Below, one piece after another: positions 34,412 through 43,001 of a stretch of DNA of 64,000 nt. The notes below the pieces were generated by a model. It made no database searches, was not told the origin of the DNA, and saw only the letters and a program-made list of their open reading frames with translations. This DNA comes from Vibrio salilacus. GTDB lineage: Bacteria > Pseudomonadota > Gammaproteobacteria > Enterobacterales > Vibrionaceae. Positions within the stretch are counted from its first letter, which is position 1. Each line of letters begins with the position of its first letter. The stretch is taken from positions 1 to 64,000 of the forward strand of contig NZ_NIVQ01000004.1 in NCBI RefSeq assembly GCF_002811245.1, in the 5' to 3' direction. A program made the position numbers and the translations under genes.

Positions 34412-36694
34412 TTAGATCTTACAACCGCCGCCTGCACAATCGTCATCTTGTGGTTGTACTGCGTCTTTTTGGTCATCGCTCGCACCATCACGTGTGTTGT
34501 GGTAGTAGAGTGTTTTAACACCAAATTTGTACGCAGTCAGCAGATCTTGAAGCAATTTCTTCATTGGAACTTTGCCACTCTCAAAACGAGTTGGGTCATA
34601 GTTGGTGTTAGCAGAAATGGCTTGGTCAACGAATTTTTGCATAATGCCGACAAGATGCAAGTAACCCTCATTGGAACCAATGTTCCACAGCAGCTCATAG
34701 TTATTCTTGTATTCAGTGAATTCAGGCACCACTTGCTTAAGAATGCCATCTTTAGATGCTTTAACTGAAACGTAACCACGTGGTGGTTCGATACCGTTAG
34801 TCGCATTTGAAATCTGAGAAGAAGTCTCAGATGGCATCAGCGCCGTTAAGGTAGAGTTACGTAAGCCATGAGTCATTATTTCTTGACGTAAGTTTTCCCA
34901 GTCATAGTGCAGCGGCTCATCACACACTAGATCGATATCCTTCTTGTAGGTATCGATAGGCAATAGACCTTTCGCGTAGTTGGTTTCGTCGAATAAAGGA
35001 CATTTACCTTGTTCTTTAGCTAAGCCAACAGACGCTTTCAACAAGTAGTACTGCATTGCTTCAAATGTACGGTGAGTCAAACCGTTGGCACTACCATCCG
35101 AGTACTTAACACCATTTTTCGCTAAGTAGTAGGCGTAGTTAATTACACCCACACCAAGAGTACGTCGGTTCATACTTGACTTATAAGCGGCTGGAAGTGG
35201 GTAGTCTTGGTAATCAAGTAGGGCATCTAGTGCACGTACAACCAGATCAGCCAACTCTTCAAAATCATCCAGTGACTTAATGGAGCCTAAGTTAAATGCG
35301 GACAGAGTACATAGCGCGATTTCACCTGAGTCGTCTTCAACATTCGTCAGTGGCTTAGTCGGCAATGCAATCTCAAGACATAGGTTTGACTGGCGGATAG
35401 GCGCAACTTGAGAGTCAAATGGACTGTGCGTATTACAGTGGTCAACGTTCTGAATATAGATACGACCCGTTGAAGCACGCTCTTGCATTAAGATTGAAAA
35501 CATCTCAATGGCTTTTACGGTCTCTTTCTTGATAGAAGGATCGTTTTCGTACTTAACGTATAGGCGTTCAAATTCATCTTGGTTTTCGAAGAATGCGTCA
35601 TATAGACCTGGAACATCCGAAGGTGAGAACAGTGTGATATTACCGCCTTCAACCAAACGCTGGTACATCAGACGGTTCAGCTGTACGCCGTAATCCATAT
35701 GACGGACGCGGTTCTCTTCAACGCCACGGTTGTTCTTGAGCACCATTAATGCTTGAGACTCACCATGCCACATTGGGTAGAAAACGGTTGCAGCACCACC
35801 ACGAACACCACCCTGAGAACAACACTTCACGGCAGTTTGGAAGTACTTGTAGAAAGGAATACAACCGGTATGGAATGCTTCACCGCCACGGATTTCTGAT
35901 CCTAAGGCGCGGATGCGTCCAGCGTTAATACCGATACCAGCACGCTGAGAAACGTAACGAACAATCGAGCTCGCTGTCGCATTGATCGAATCTAGGCTGT
36001 CACCACATTCAATCAGTACACAAGAGCTGAACTGACGAGTAGGGGTACGCACACCAGACATGATCGGCGTTGGTAGCGAGATCTTGAAAGTAGATGTCGC
36101 ATCGTAGAAACGCTTGATGTAGTCAAGGCGAGTCTGTTTTGGATACTTCGCAAACAAACAAGCGGCAACTAAGATATAAAGGAACTGAGCACTTTCATAA
36201 ATTTCACCGCTGACACGGTTTTGGACAAAGTACTTACCTTCTAGCTGTTTAACGGCCGCGTAAGAAAAATCGAGATCGCGTCTGTGGTCGATATACGAAT
36301 CCAACTCATCCAGTTCCGCCTTACTGTAGTCTTCGACAATATGCTTGTCGTACTTGCCCTTATCAATAAGGCGAGTAACGTGCTCATACAGCTTTGGTGG
36401 CTCATATTGACCATAAGCTTTTTTGCGCAAATGGAAAACCGCTAAGCGTGCTGCAAGATACTGGTAATCTGGCGTTTCTTCCGAGATAAGATCGGCGGCT
36501 GATTTGATGATAGTTTCGTGAATATCAGAGGTCGTAATGCCATCATAGAACTGAATGTGAGCGCGGAGTTCTACTTGTGATACAGAGACGTTGTCTAGGC
36601 CTTCGGCAGCCCATGTAATCACGCGATGGATCTTGTCGAGATCGATACTTTCTTTGCGTCCGTTACGCTTAGTAACGGTAAGTTGTTGGTTCAT
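34412..36694 (-). CDS. nrdA: Class Ia ribonucleotide reductase, alpha subunit
   Basis: This 760-residue catalytic subunit reduces ribonucleoside diphosphates. An ATP-cone covers about 1-95 (VTKRNGRKESIDLDKIHR). Active-site cysteines are seen in FSSCVLIECGDS, SNLCLEIALPT and ALCTLSAFNLG. The shuttle cysteines are in the C-terminal DDDCAGGGCKI. Length and sequence match E. coli NrdA closely. NrdR boxes and a DnaA box lie upstream. Confidence 0.96.
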   Translation of the reverse strand: MNQQLTVTKRNGRKESIDLDKIHRVITWAAEGLDNVSVSQVELRAHIQFYDGITTSDIHETIIKSAADLISEETPDYQYLAARLAVFHLRKKAYGQYEPPKLYEHVTRLIDKGKYDKHIVEDYSKAELDELDSYIDHRRDLDFSYAAVKQLEGKYFVQNRVSGEIYESAQFLYILVAACLFAKYPKQTRLDYIKRFYDATSTFKISLPTPIMSGVRTPTRQFSSCVLIECGDSLDSINATASSIVRYVSQRAGIGINAGRIRALGSEIRGGEAFHTGCIPFYKYFQTAVKCCSQGGVRGGAATVFYPMWHGESQALMVLKNNRGVEENRVRHMDYGVQLNRLMYQRLVEGGNITLFSPSDVPGLYDAFFENQDEFERLYVKYENDPSIKKETVKAIEMFSILMQERASTGRIYIQNVDHCNTHSPFDSQVAPIRQSNLCLEIALPTKPLTNVEDDSGEIALCTLSAFNLGSIKSLDDFEELADLVVRALDALLDYQDYPLPAAYKSSMNRRTLGVGVINYAYYLAKNGVKYSDGSANGLTHRTFEAMQYYLLKASVGLAKEQGKCPLFDETNYAKGLLPIDTYKKDIDLVCDEPLHYDWENLRQEIMTHGLRNSTLTALMPSETSSQISNATNGIEPPRGYVSVKASKDGILKQVVPEFTEYKNNYELLWNIGSNEGYLHLVGIMQKFVDQAISANTNYDPTRFESGKVPMKKLLQDLLTAYKFGVKTLYYHNTRDGASDDQKDAVQPQDDDCAGGGCKI

Positions 36695-36780
36695 TCTGCT
36701 TCATTTCCCTAACAAAACTGATTAAAGCCGATTTTATGTGTAATTCTTGTAAAAATCGTTCCGGCTTTGTGATCAAAGTC

Positions 36781-36817
36781 TATCTATATATTGTAGTACA
36801 AACACAACATATAGGGG
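36781..36817 (-). promoter_or_regulatory. Two NrdR boxes upstream of nrdA
   Basis: Box 1 (36781-36796, core CTATATATTGT) and box 2 (36802-36817, ACACAACATATAGG) match the NrdR consensus ACAC-W-ATATA-W-GTGT well. They are 21 bp apart start to start, two helical turns, which allows cooperative NrdR binding on one face. They lie about 90-120 bp upstream of the nrdA ATG. Confidence 0.75.
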
Positions 36818-36886
36818 TGCACTGCGGTGCGGATTACAAGATAGTGCTATCTCGGGTAGTTTTCAAGTTACAGATCTTGGATGACT

Positions 36887-36895
36887 TGTGGATAA
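36887..36895. promoter_or_regulatory. DnaA box upstream of nrdA
   Basis: TGTGGATAA is the exact complement of the DnaA consensus TTATCCACA. In E. coli nrdAB transcription is tied to replication through DnaA boxes, so this site probably has the same role. Confidence 0.6.
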
Positions 36896-37096
36896 CTAAC
36901 AAAATTAAAAAAAACAGTAAGTGACTACTAACCGATGAGAATAGTGCTGGCAAGATTGCATAAAATTACCGTTTTAGAATCGGTTTATAACTAACCATAA
37001 ACAAAAAAAAATACCTTGATCTTTAGATAAATTTGAGACCGTTTTTTAGGTTGTTTAAATTGGAATCAAATCGACAAAAATCGGTTAAAAAAGCAC

Positions 37097-37127
37097 TAAA
37101 AAAGGCGGTGAGCTTGTGCTACCGCCT
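37097..37127 (-). terminator. ubiG terminator
   Basis: On the minus strand a GGCGGT/ACCGCC stem is followed by at least six T residues. It lies about 37 nt past the ubiG stop. Confidence 0.85.
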
Positions 37128-37163
37128 GAATCGTCATCACTTAGAGTAATGAGTGATGGTTGG

Positions 37164-37871
37164 TTAAAATTTCTGGGTATGGACGATGTAATTTACGTCG
37201 ACGTTGTGGCCGAGCTTGTAGCTATCGATGAGCGGGTTGTAATGCAGCCCAGTGATGCCTGTTTCGGTTAAATCGGTTTGATCGACCATTTTAATTAGTT
37301 CAGCAGGGCGAATGAACTTGTCATGGTCATGGGTGCCTTCTGGAACGATCTTTAATAGCTTCTCTGCGCCGACAATAGCGAACAGGTATGACTTTATGTT
37401 TCGATTTAAGGTCGAGAAAAACACATGGCCACCAGGTTTTACCAACGCTGCACAAGAGCGAACGACCGAAAGTGGGTCAGGAACGTGCTCAAGCATCTCC
37501 ATACAAGTTACTACGTCGTAGGTACCCGCATTGTGCTGCGCGTGATCTTCGATCGTACTCTGAATGTAAGTCAGTGTTGTGCCTGTTTCTAGTGCATGAA
37601 GGCGAGCAACTTCGAGAGGCTCTTTACCCATATCTAAACCTGTCACCTTGGCGCCTTCTTTCGCCATGCTTTCAGCAAGGATACCGCCGCCACAACCTAC
37701 ATCAAGTACCGTTTTGCCAAACAGACCATTACAATTGTCGAGCACATAGTTCAAACGCAGAGGGTTAATTTGATGTAGAGGTCTAAATTCACCCTCTAAA
37801 TCCCACCAGCGAGAGGCCATATCCTCGAATTTTTTAATTTCATTTGGGTCGACGTTTTGTGATTGGGTCAT
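37164..37871 (-). CDS. ubiG: Ubiquinone O-methyltransferase
   Basis: This 235-residue class I SAM methyltransferase carries out both O-methylations in ubiquinone synthesis. It begins with [19 protein letters not shown], and has the SAM motif [16 protein letters not shown] and [13 protein letters not shown]. It is divergent from gyrA, the same arrangement as in E. coli. The spacing of 272 nt to gyrA holds both promoters and a DnaA-box pair. Confidence 0.95.
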   Translation of the reverse strand: MTQSQNVDPNEIKKFEDMASRWWDLEGEFRPLHQINPLRLNYVLDNCNGLFGKTVLDVGCGGGILAESMAKEGAKVTGLDMGKEPLEVARLHALETGTTLTYIQSTIEDHAQHNAGTYDVVTCMEMLEHVPDPLSVVRSCAALVKPGGHVFFSTLNRNIKSYLFAIVGAEKLLKIVPEGTHDHDKFIRPAELIKMVDQTDLTETGITGLHYNPLIDSYKLGHNVDVNYIVHTQKF

Positions 37872-37940
37872 AACAACTCTGCTAATAAACTGCTTTCCTT
37901 AAGATAGGCATTATACCTGACTCGATAAATGAGGCCACTT

Positions 37941-37958
37941 TTATCCAAATGTGGATAA
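37941..37958. promoter_or_regulatory. Inverted DnaA-box pair between ubiG and gyrA
   Basis: TTATCCAAATGTGGATAA contains one exact DnaA box on the minus strand (37950-37958) facing a TTATCCAAA near-match. It lies about 70 bp upstream of ubiG and 186 bp upstream of gyrA. Confidence 0.5.
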
Positions 37959-38143
37959 AATGTAGCCACTTATCAGCAGCATAGTGTCCAAGTGTGCATT
38001 TTGTCGGCGTTTGATTCACAACCAATCTCACAACCTTGTAAAAGGAGAGGGAAAGTGATGCCGAACAAATGAATTCTATGTTATATTTTTGCACCTTAAG
38101 CGTATTGTACATACGATCTATAGAATAGAGGGATAATGGCTCT

Positions 38144-40774
38144 ATGAGCGATCTAGCGAAAGAGATCACGCCCGTAAACATTGAAGATGAGCTGAAAAGT
38201 TCGTACTTAGACTATGCGATGTCAGTTATCGTTGGTCGAGCTCTTCCAGATGTGCGTGATGGCCTAAAGCCAGTGCATCGCCGCGTATTATTTGCGATGA
38301 ATGTGCTAGGTAATGATTGGAACAAACCATATAAAAAATCTGCCCGTGTTGTTGGCGATGTAATCGGTAAATATCACCCACATGGTGATAGCGCAGTGTA
38401 CGACACTATCGTACGTATGGCTCAACCGTTTTCACTTCGTTACATGCTAGTCGACGGTCAAGGTAACTTCGGTTCGATCGATGGTGACTCAGCGGCGGCA
38501 ATGCGTTATACCGAAGTTCGTATGGCGAAAATCGCCCACGAGCTTTTAGCTGATTTAGACAAAGATACTGTTGATTATGTACCTAACTATGATGGTACAG
38601 AACAAATTCCAGCAGTTCTGCCAACAAAAATTCCTAACCTATTGGTCAACGGTTCTTCTGGTATCGCAGTAGGTATGGCAACCAACATCCCACCTCATAA
38701 CTTAACTGAGGTTATCGATGGTTGCCTTGCATATATCAATAATGAAGAGATCACTATTGATGAGCTAATGGACTACATACCTGGTCCAGATTTCCCGACC
38801 GCAGCGCTAATCAGTGGCCGTAAAGGCATCATTGACGCTTATAAAACAGGTCGCGGTAAAGTCTACATGCGCTCGAAAGCGGATATCGAAGTAGAAAAGA
38901 ATGGTAGAGAAACTATCATTGTCAGCGAGATCCCTTATCAGGTAAACAAAGCTCGCTTGATTGAGAAAATCGCTGAGCTTGTAAAAGATAAGAAAGTTGA
39001 AGGTATCAGTGCACTGCGCGATGAGTCAGACAAAGATGGCATGCGTATTGTTATTGAGTGTAAGCGTGATGCAGTTGGCGAAGTGGTACTAAACAACCTG
39101 TACGCCAATACTCAGCTCCAAACGACTTTCGGCATCAACATGGTGGCACTGAACAATGGTCAGCCGCAACTTTTCAATCTAAAAGACATGTTGAAGTGTT
39201 TCGTTGACCACCGCCGTGAAGTGGTGACTCGACGCACTATTTTCGAATTGAAGAAAGCGCGTGATCGTGCTCATATCCTAGAAGCTTTAGCTCTTGCTCT
39301 CGCGAATATCGATGACATTATCGAATTAATTCGCAGCGCATCCACTCCAGCGGAAGCCAAAGCTGGCCTAATCGCCCGTGGTTGGGATCTAGGTAATGTT
39401 GCTGAAATGCTGGAACGCGCAGGTACTGATGCTGCCCGTCCAGATTGGTTGGAAGATCAATACGGCATTCGTGACGGACAGTACTTCTTAACCGAACAGC
39501 AAGCACAAGCGATTCTTGATCTTCGTTTGCATAAGCTAACCGGTTTAGAACATGGCAAGATTCTTGATGAATACAAAGCACTGCTTAATGAAATTGCAGA
39601 GCTAATGCATATCTTGGCAGACACCGAGCGTTTGATGGAAGTGATCCGTGAAGAGCTTGAGTTAGTGCGTGAAAACTATGGTGATGTTCGCCGTACAGAG
39701 ATCACCGCCGCTAGTCATGATATCGATATGGAAGAGCTGATCGCACGTGAAGATGTGGTAGTAACACTGTCTCACGAAGGTTACGTTAAGTATCAAATCC
39801 TTAGTGATTACGAGGCACAACGCCGTGGTGGTCGTGGTAAGAGTGCGACTAAGATGAAAGACGAAGATTTCATCGAACGCCTACTTGTCGCTAACACGCA
39901 TGACAATGTACTGTGTTTCTCGACACGTGGTAAGACCTACCGCGTGAAGGTTTACCAACTGCCACTGGCAAGTCGTACCGCACGTGGTAAGCCAATTGTT
40001 AATATCCTGCCTCTCGAAGAGGGTGAGCGTATTACCGCGATTCTGCCTGTTGGTGAGTTCTCTGAAGATAAGTTTATCTTTATGGCGACCGGTGACGGTA
40101 CCGTGAAGAAAACACCATTGAATCAGTTTGCTAACGTACGTTCAAACGGTTTGATTGCGGTTAACCTACGTGATGATGACTCACTGATTGGTGTCGATAT
40201 CACTAATGGTGACAGTGACATTATGCTGTTCTCGAAAGCGGGTAAAGTTGTACGCTTTAGTGAAGATAAAGTTCGTCCTATGGGTCGTACTGCAGCGGGT
40301 GTTCGCGGAATGAAACTCGCAAATGATGACCAAGTGGTCTCTTTGATTGTTCCTTCTAACCAAGGTGACATTCTAACCGTGACGCAAAATGGTTATGGTA
40401 AACGTACTGAACTTGCAGAGTACCCGACTAAAGGTCGTGCGACACAAGGCGTTGTTTCTATCAAGGTGTCAGATCGTAACGGTTCTGTTGTTGGCGCAGT
40501 GCAAGTAGAAGAAGGCGATGAGATGATGATGATCACCGACGCTGGTACTCTAGTTCGAACGCGCGTTTCTGAGGTTAGCCAGGTTGGACGTAATACTCTG
40601 GGTGTTACGCTAATCCGTACCGCAGAAGACGAAAACGTGGTCGGTTTGCAGCGCATCGATGAAATTGAAGAAGCTGAACTGTTGCAAGATGAAGACAATG
40701 CAAGTGCTGAACAGGCGAGCGTTGACACATCGCCTGAGGCTCCAACAAGCGATAGCGATGATACTCAAGAGTAA
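38144..40774 (+). CDS. gyrA: DNA gyrase subunit A
   Basis: This 876-residue subunit breaks and rejoins DNA during negative supercoiling. The N-terminus is colinear with E. coli GyrA: catalytic Tyr122 in AAMRYTE, and a quinolone-determining region [13 protein letters not shown] with wild-type Ser83 and Asp87. The GyrA-box RRGGRGKSA is present, followed by the beta-pinwheel domain and an acidic tail ending SDDTQE. AGAGGG precedes ATG 38144. Confidence 0.97.
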   Translation: MSDLAKEITPVNIEDELKSSYLDYAMSVIVGRALPDVRDGLKPVHRRVLFAMNVLGNDWNKPYKKSARVVGDVIGKYHPHGDSAVYDTIVRMAQPFSLRYMLVDGQGNFGSIDGDSAAAMRYTEVRMAKIAHELLADLDKDTVDYVPNYDGTEQIPAVLPTKIPNLLVNGSSGIAVGMATNIPPHNLTEVIDGCLAYINNEEITIDELMDYIPGPDFPTAALISGRKGIIDAYKTGRGKVYMRSKADIEVEKNGRETIIVSEIPYQVNKARLIEKIAELVKDKKVEGISALRDESDKDGMRIVIECKRDAVGEVVLNNLYANTQLQTTFGINMVALNNGQPQLFNLKDMLKCFVDHRREVVTRRTIFELKKARDRAHILEALALALANIDDIIELIRSASTPAEAKAGLIARGWDLGNVAEMLERAGTDAARPDWLEDQYGIRDGQYFLTEQQAQAILDLRLHKLTGLEHGKILDEYKALLNEIAELMHILADTERLMEVIREELELVRENYGDVRRTEITAASHDIDMEELIAREDVVVTLSHEGYVKYQILSDYEAQRRGGRGKSATKMKDEDFIERLLVANTHDNVLCFSTRGKTYRVKVYQLPLASRTARGKPIVNILPLEEGERITAILPVGEFSEDKFIFMATGDGTVKKTPLNQFANVRSNGLIAVNLRDDDSLIGVDITNGDSDIMLFSKAGKVVRFSEDKVRPMGRTAAGVRGMKLANDDQVVSLIVPSNQGDILTVTQNGYGKRTELAEYPTKGRATQGVVSIKVSDRNGSVVGAVQVEEGDEMMMITDAGTLVRTRVSEVSQVGRNTLGVTLIRTAEDENVVGLQRIDEIEEAELLQDEDNASAEQASVDTSPEAPTSDSDDTQE

Positions 40775-40800
40775 TTAAATCTCGTTACTTTATTCGAACC

Positions 40801-40826
40801 AATGCCAGACTTTATGTCTGGCATTT
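40801..40826 (+). terminator. gyrA terminator
   Basis: AATGCCAGAC/GTCTGGCATT stem with a TTTAT loop followed by a T-run, 27 nt past the stop. Confidence 0.92.
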
Positions 40827-40861
40827 TTTGTTCTAGGCGCTCTAATGATCATTTAGTGATT

Positions 40862-40966
40862 GAAAAAAAGGCCGCGACCGCGGCCACATAACAGGAAGTA
40901 ATGGATAACGCCAACAGACAGAGGTGACGGTCTGTTGAACGTTTAATACACAGTGTAGCTGATTAA
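40862..40966 (-). ncRNA. Candidate small regulatory RNA
   Basis: On the minus strand a GC-rich stem (40870-40885, GGCCGCG/CGCGGCC) is followed by seven T residues: a strong terminator with no gene to serve, since gyrA has its own and the next gene runs rightward. Upstream in the same direction is a second hairpin (AACAGAC/GTCTGTT, 40913-40936) whose 10-nt loop reads CGTCACCTCT, a C/U-rich sequence able to pair with ribosome-binding sites. A TTGACA at 40995-41000 could be the -35; the -10 is poor, so the start near 40966 is a guess. No coding frame fits. Confidence 0.5.
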
Positions 40967-41204
40967 CACTGTTTAGCGATTTTATGCATTAATTTGTCAA
41001 TAACAGGGATAATTACTCGTTTTTTTGTCGACTTCTAGTTGGCTGTATATTCCGTTTAAATCTATTATTATGGTTATAAATGTCGTAAAAGCTGTCTTGG
41101 TGTTGGTTGATTTGCTGATATTTTTAATTTTGGCATTTTCTTTGACTAAAAATGAATTCATCAATTGATCGATAGCAATGAAGTGACAATTAGTTGCTAA
41201 AGTT

Positions 41205-41220
41205 TGAGATGTGGCTCACA
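41205..41220 (+). promoter_or_regulatory. CRP-like site upstream of the antiporter gene
   Basis: TGAGA-N6-TCACA differs at one base from the CRP consensus TGTGA-N6-TCACA. It lies 66 bp upstream of the start codon. Confidence 0.4.
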
Positions 41221-41285
41221 TCCGATCTGCCTATTGATGCCAAATAAGCGTAAAATCCCCCCTTCGAAAAACGGTATCTCCGGAA

Positions 41286-42710
41286 ATGAAAATGGATAAT
41301 AAACTCGGATTAAGCTCTTTAACCGCCATCGTGATTGGCTCGATGATCGGTGCGGGGGTATTTAGCTTACCGCAAAATATGGCATCCGTGGCAAGCCCAG
41401 CCGCCGTCATGATTGGTTGGACGATCACAGGGGTAGGGATGATCTTCCTTGCGCTCTCATTTCAAAAACTGGCATTTCATCGACCTCACGTTGATAGCGG
41501 TGTTTTTGGGTATGCCAAAGAAGGTTTTGGTGACTTTGTCGGCTTTTGTTCTGCGTGGGGTTATTGGTTGAGTGCGATGTTAGCCAATGTCTCTTACTTA
41601 GTGATTGTATTTAGTACCTTAGGAATGTTATTCGATACGCCTGACAATGTCATATTTGGTCAAGGTAATACGCTAGTTTCGATCGTTGGTGCATCGTGTT
41701 TATTGTGGCTAGTGCATGCTTTAGTATTACGCGGTGTACAAACGGCGGCGTTAATTAATATGGTCACCACTTACGCAAAGTTAGTTCCTCTAATTATTTT
41801 TATTATTTGTGCAATGCTTGCCTTTAGTTGGAATACCTTCACCTTTGATTTTACCGGTGTTCATTTTGGTGAAGAGTACGATCTGCTCGAGCAGGTGAAA
41901 AGTACTATGCTGATCACCGTCTGGGTATTTATTGGTATCGAAGGGGCAGTCGTTGTCTCAAGCCGAGCTAGAAATCGAAAAGATATTGGTCGTGCGACAA
42001 TTTTGGGGCTGCTCACGGCACTGGCGATTTATGTCTTCGTGACTTTGTTGTCTATGGGGGTTGTTAAGCCAGTAGAATTAGCCACCTATCAAAATCCATC
42101 GATGGCCAAAGTATTAACGTTGATTCTCGGCCCTTGGGGGCAATACATTATCAGTGTTGGGCTGTTGATTTCAGTATGTGGTGCGTTTCTCAGTTGGACA
42201 GTTCTGGCATCCGAAGCGCCGTACTTGTGTGCTAAAGAGAAAATGTTCCCGAAGAAATATGCGCAGTTAAACAAGGCTGGTAGCCCGGTGAAACCGCTAA
42301 CCTTAACCAATATATGGATACAGGTTTCGCTGATTTTTGTCATGTTCGCTGGCAGTACTTATGATACTTTGTTGATCATCGCTTCAGAAATGATTTTAGT
42401 GCCTTACTTCCTTGTTGGGGCATTTGTATTGAAAATCGCTATCACTGAGAAAAACAGAGGTAGCTTGCTGTTGGTTGGACTTGGTGCGAGCGTATATGGT
42501 TTATGGCTACTGTATGCTTCGGGTCTTAACTACCTGCTGCTATCAGCATTGCTCTACTTACCAGGTCTCTATTTCTATATTCAAGCTAAACGAGAGCAAG
42601 GTATCCATCCATTTAAAGGAAGAGAAAGGCTTGGCGCTGGTGTATTGGGTTTCACCGCAATGTTGGCGGTTGCCATGATATGGAGCGGTAGTTTGAACTT
42701 AGCATTGTAA
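41286..42710 (+). CDS. Basic amino acid/polyamine antiporter (APC family, ArcD-like)
   Basis: This 474-residue protein has about 12 membrane helices and the APC signature LTAIVIGSMIGAGVFSLPQN in helix 1. Later motifs (FIGIEGAVVVSSRAR, WTVLASEAPYLCAKEK) are found in arginine/ornithine and lysine antiporters of the ArcD/YdgI group. Probable role: exchange of a basic amino acid for its product. No arginine deiminase or decarboxylase gene is next to it, so the substrate is open. Start is ATG 41286 or 41292. Confidence 0.82.
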   Translation: MKMDNKLGLSSLTAIVIGSMIGAGVFSLPQNMASVASPAAVMIGWTITGVGMIFLALSFQKLAFHRPHVDSGVFGYAKEGFGDFVGFCSAWGYWLSAMLANVSYLVIVFSTLGMLFDTPDNVIFGQGNTLVSIVGASCLLWLVHALVLRGVQTAALINMVTTYAKLVPLIIFIICAMLAFSWNTFTFDFTGVHFGEEYDLLEQVKSTMLITVWVFIGIEGAVVVSSRARNRKDIGRATILGLLTALAIYVFVTLLSMGVVKPVELATYQNPSMAKVLTLILGPWGQYIISVGLLISVCGAFLSWTVLASEAPYLCAKEKMFPKKYAQLNKAGSPVKPLTLTNIWIQVSLIFVMFAGSTYDTLLIIASEMILVPYFLVGAFVLKIAITEKNRGSLLLVGLGASVYGLWLLYASGLNYLLLSALLYLPGLYFYIQAKREQGIHPFKGRERLGAGVLGFTAMLAVAMIWSGSLNLAL

Positions 42711-42712
42711 AT

Positions 42713-42745
42713 AAAAGCCCCAGTAAATATTTGCTGGGGCTTTTT
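42713..42745 (+). terminator. Antiporter gene terminator
   Basis: AAAAGCCCCAG/CTGGGGCTTTTT stem with a loop of about 9 nt. From here to the vgrG start at 43002 no gene is seen. Confidence 0.92.
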
Positions 42746-43001
42746 CTAGTCCAAATCTGGACGTTACCTCCCACCAGTTTGACCATCTACACCACGTTGA
42801 TATTCATCATCATTCACTTTTTATATGGCATGTTTTCTCTTCGTGAGCAAAAGCTTGCTTGAGTGAGGTAGAAAACTGCTTGATTACTCTCTGAGCTTTA
42901 CTTTAAGGTGCTGATATATAATGATATTAAGTTGGTACTAAGTTTGCTTCTATTGTGCCTCGATAGTTTCTATCAACGGTTAAAGACAAAAGGAAGCCCC
43001 G

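Noticed and set aside
37388..37768. 126-residue plus-strand frame over ubiG
   Set aside because: ubiG is certain on the other strand; no Shine-Dalgarno or plausible product.
38400..38530. Possible quinolone-resistance changes in gyrA
   Set aside because: Ser83 and Asp87 are wild type.
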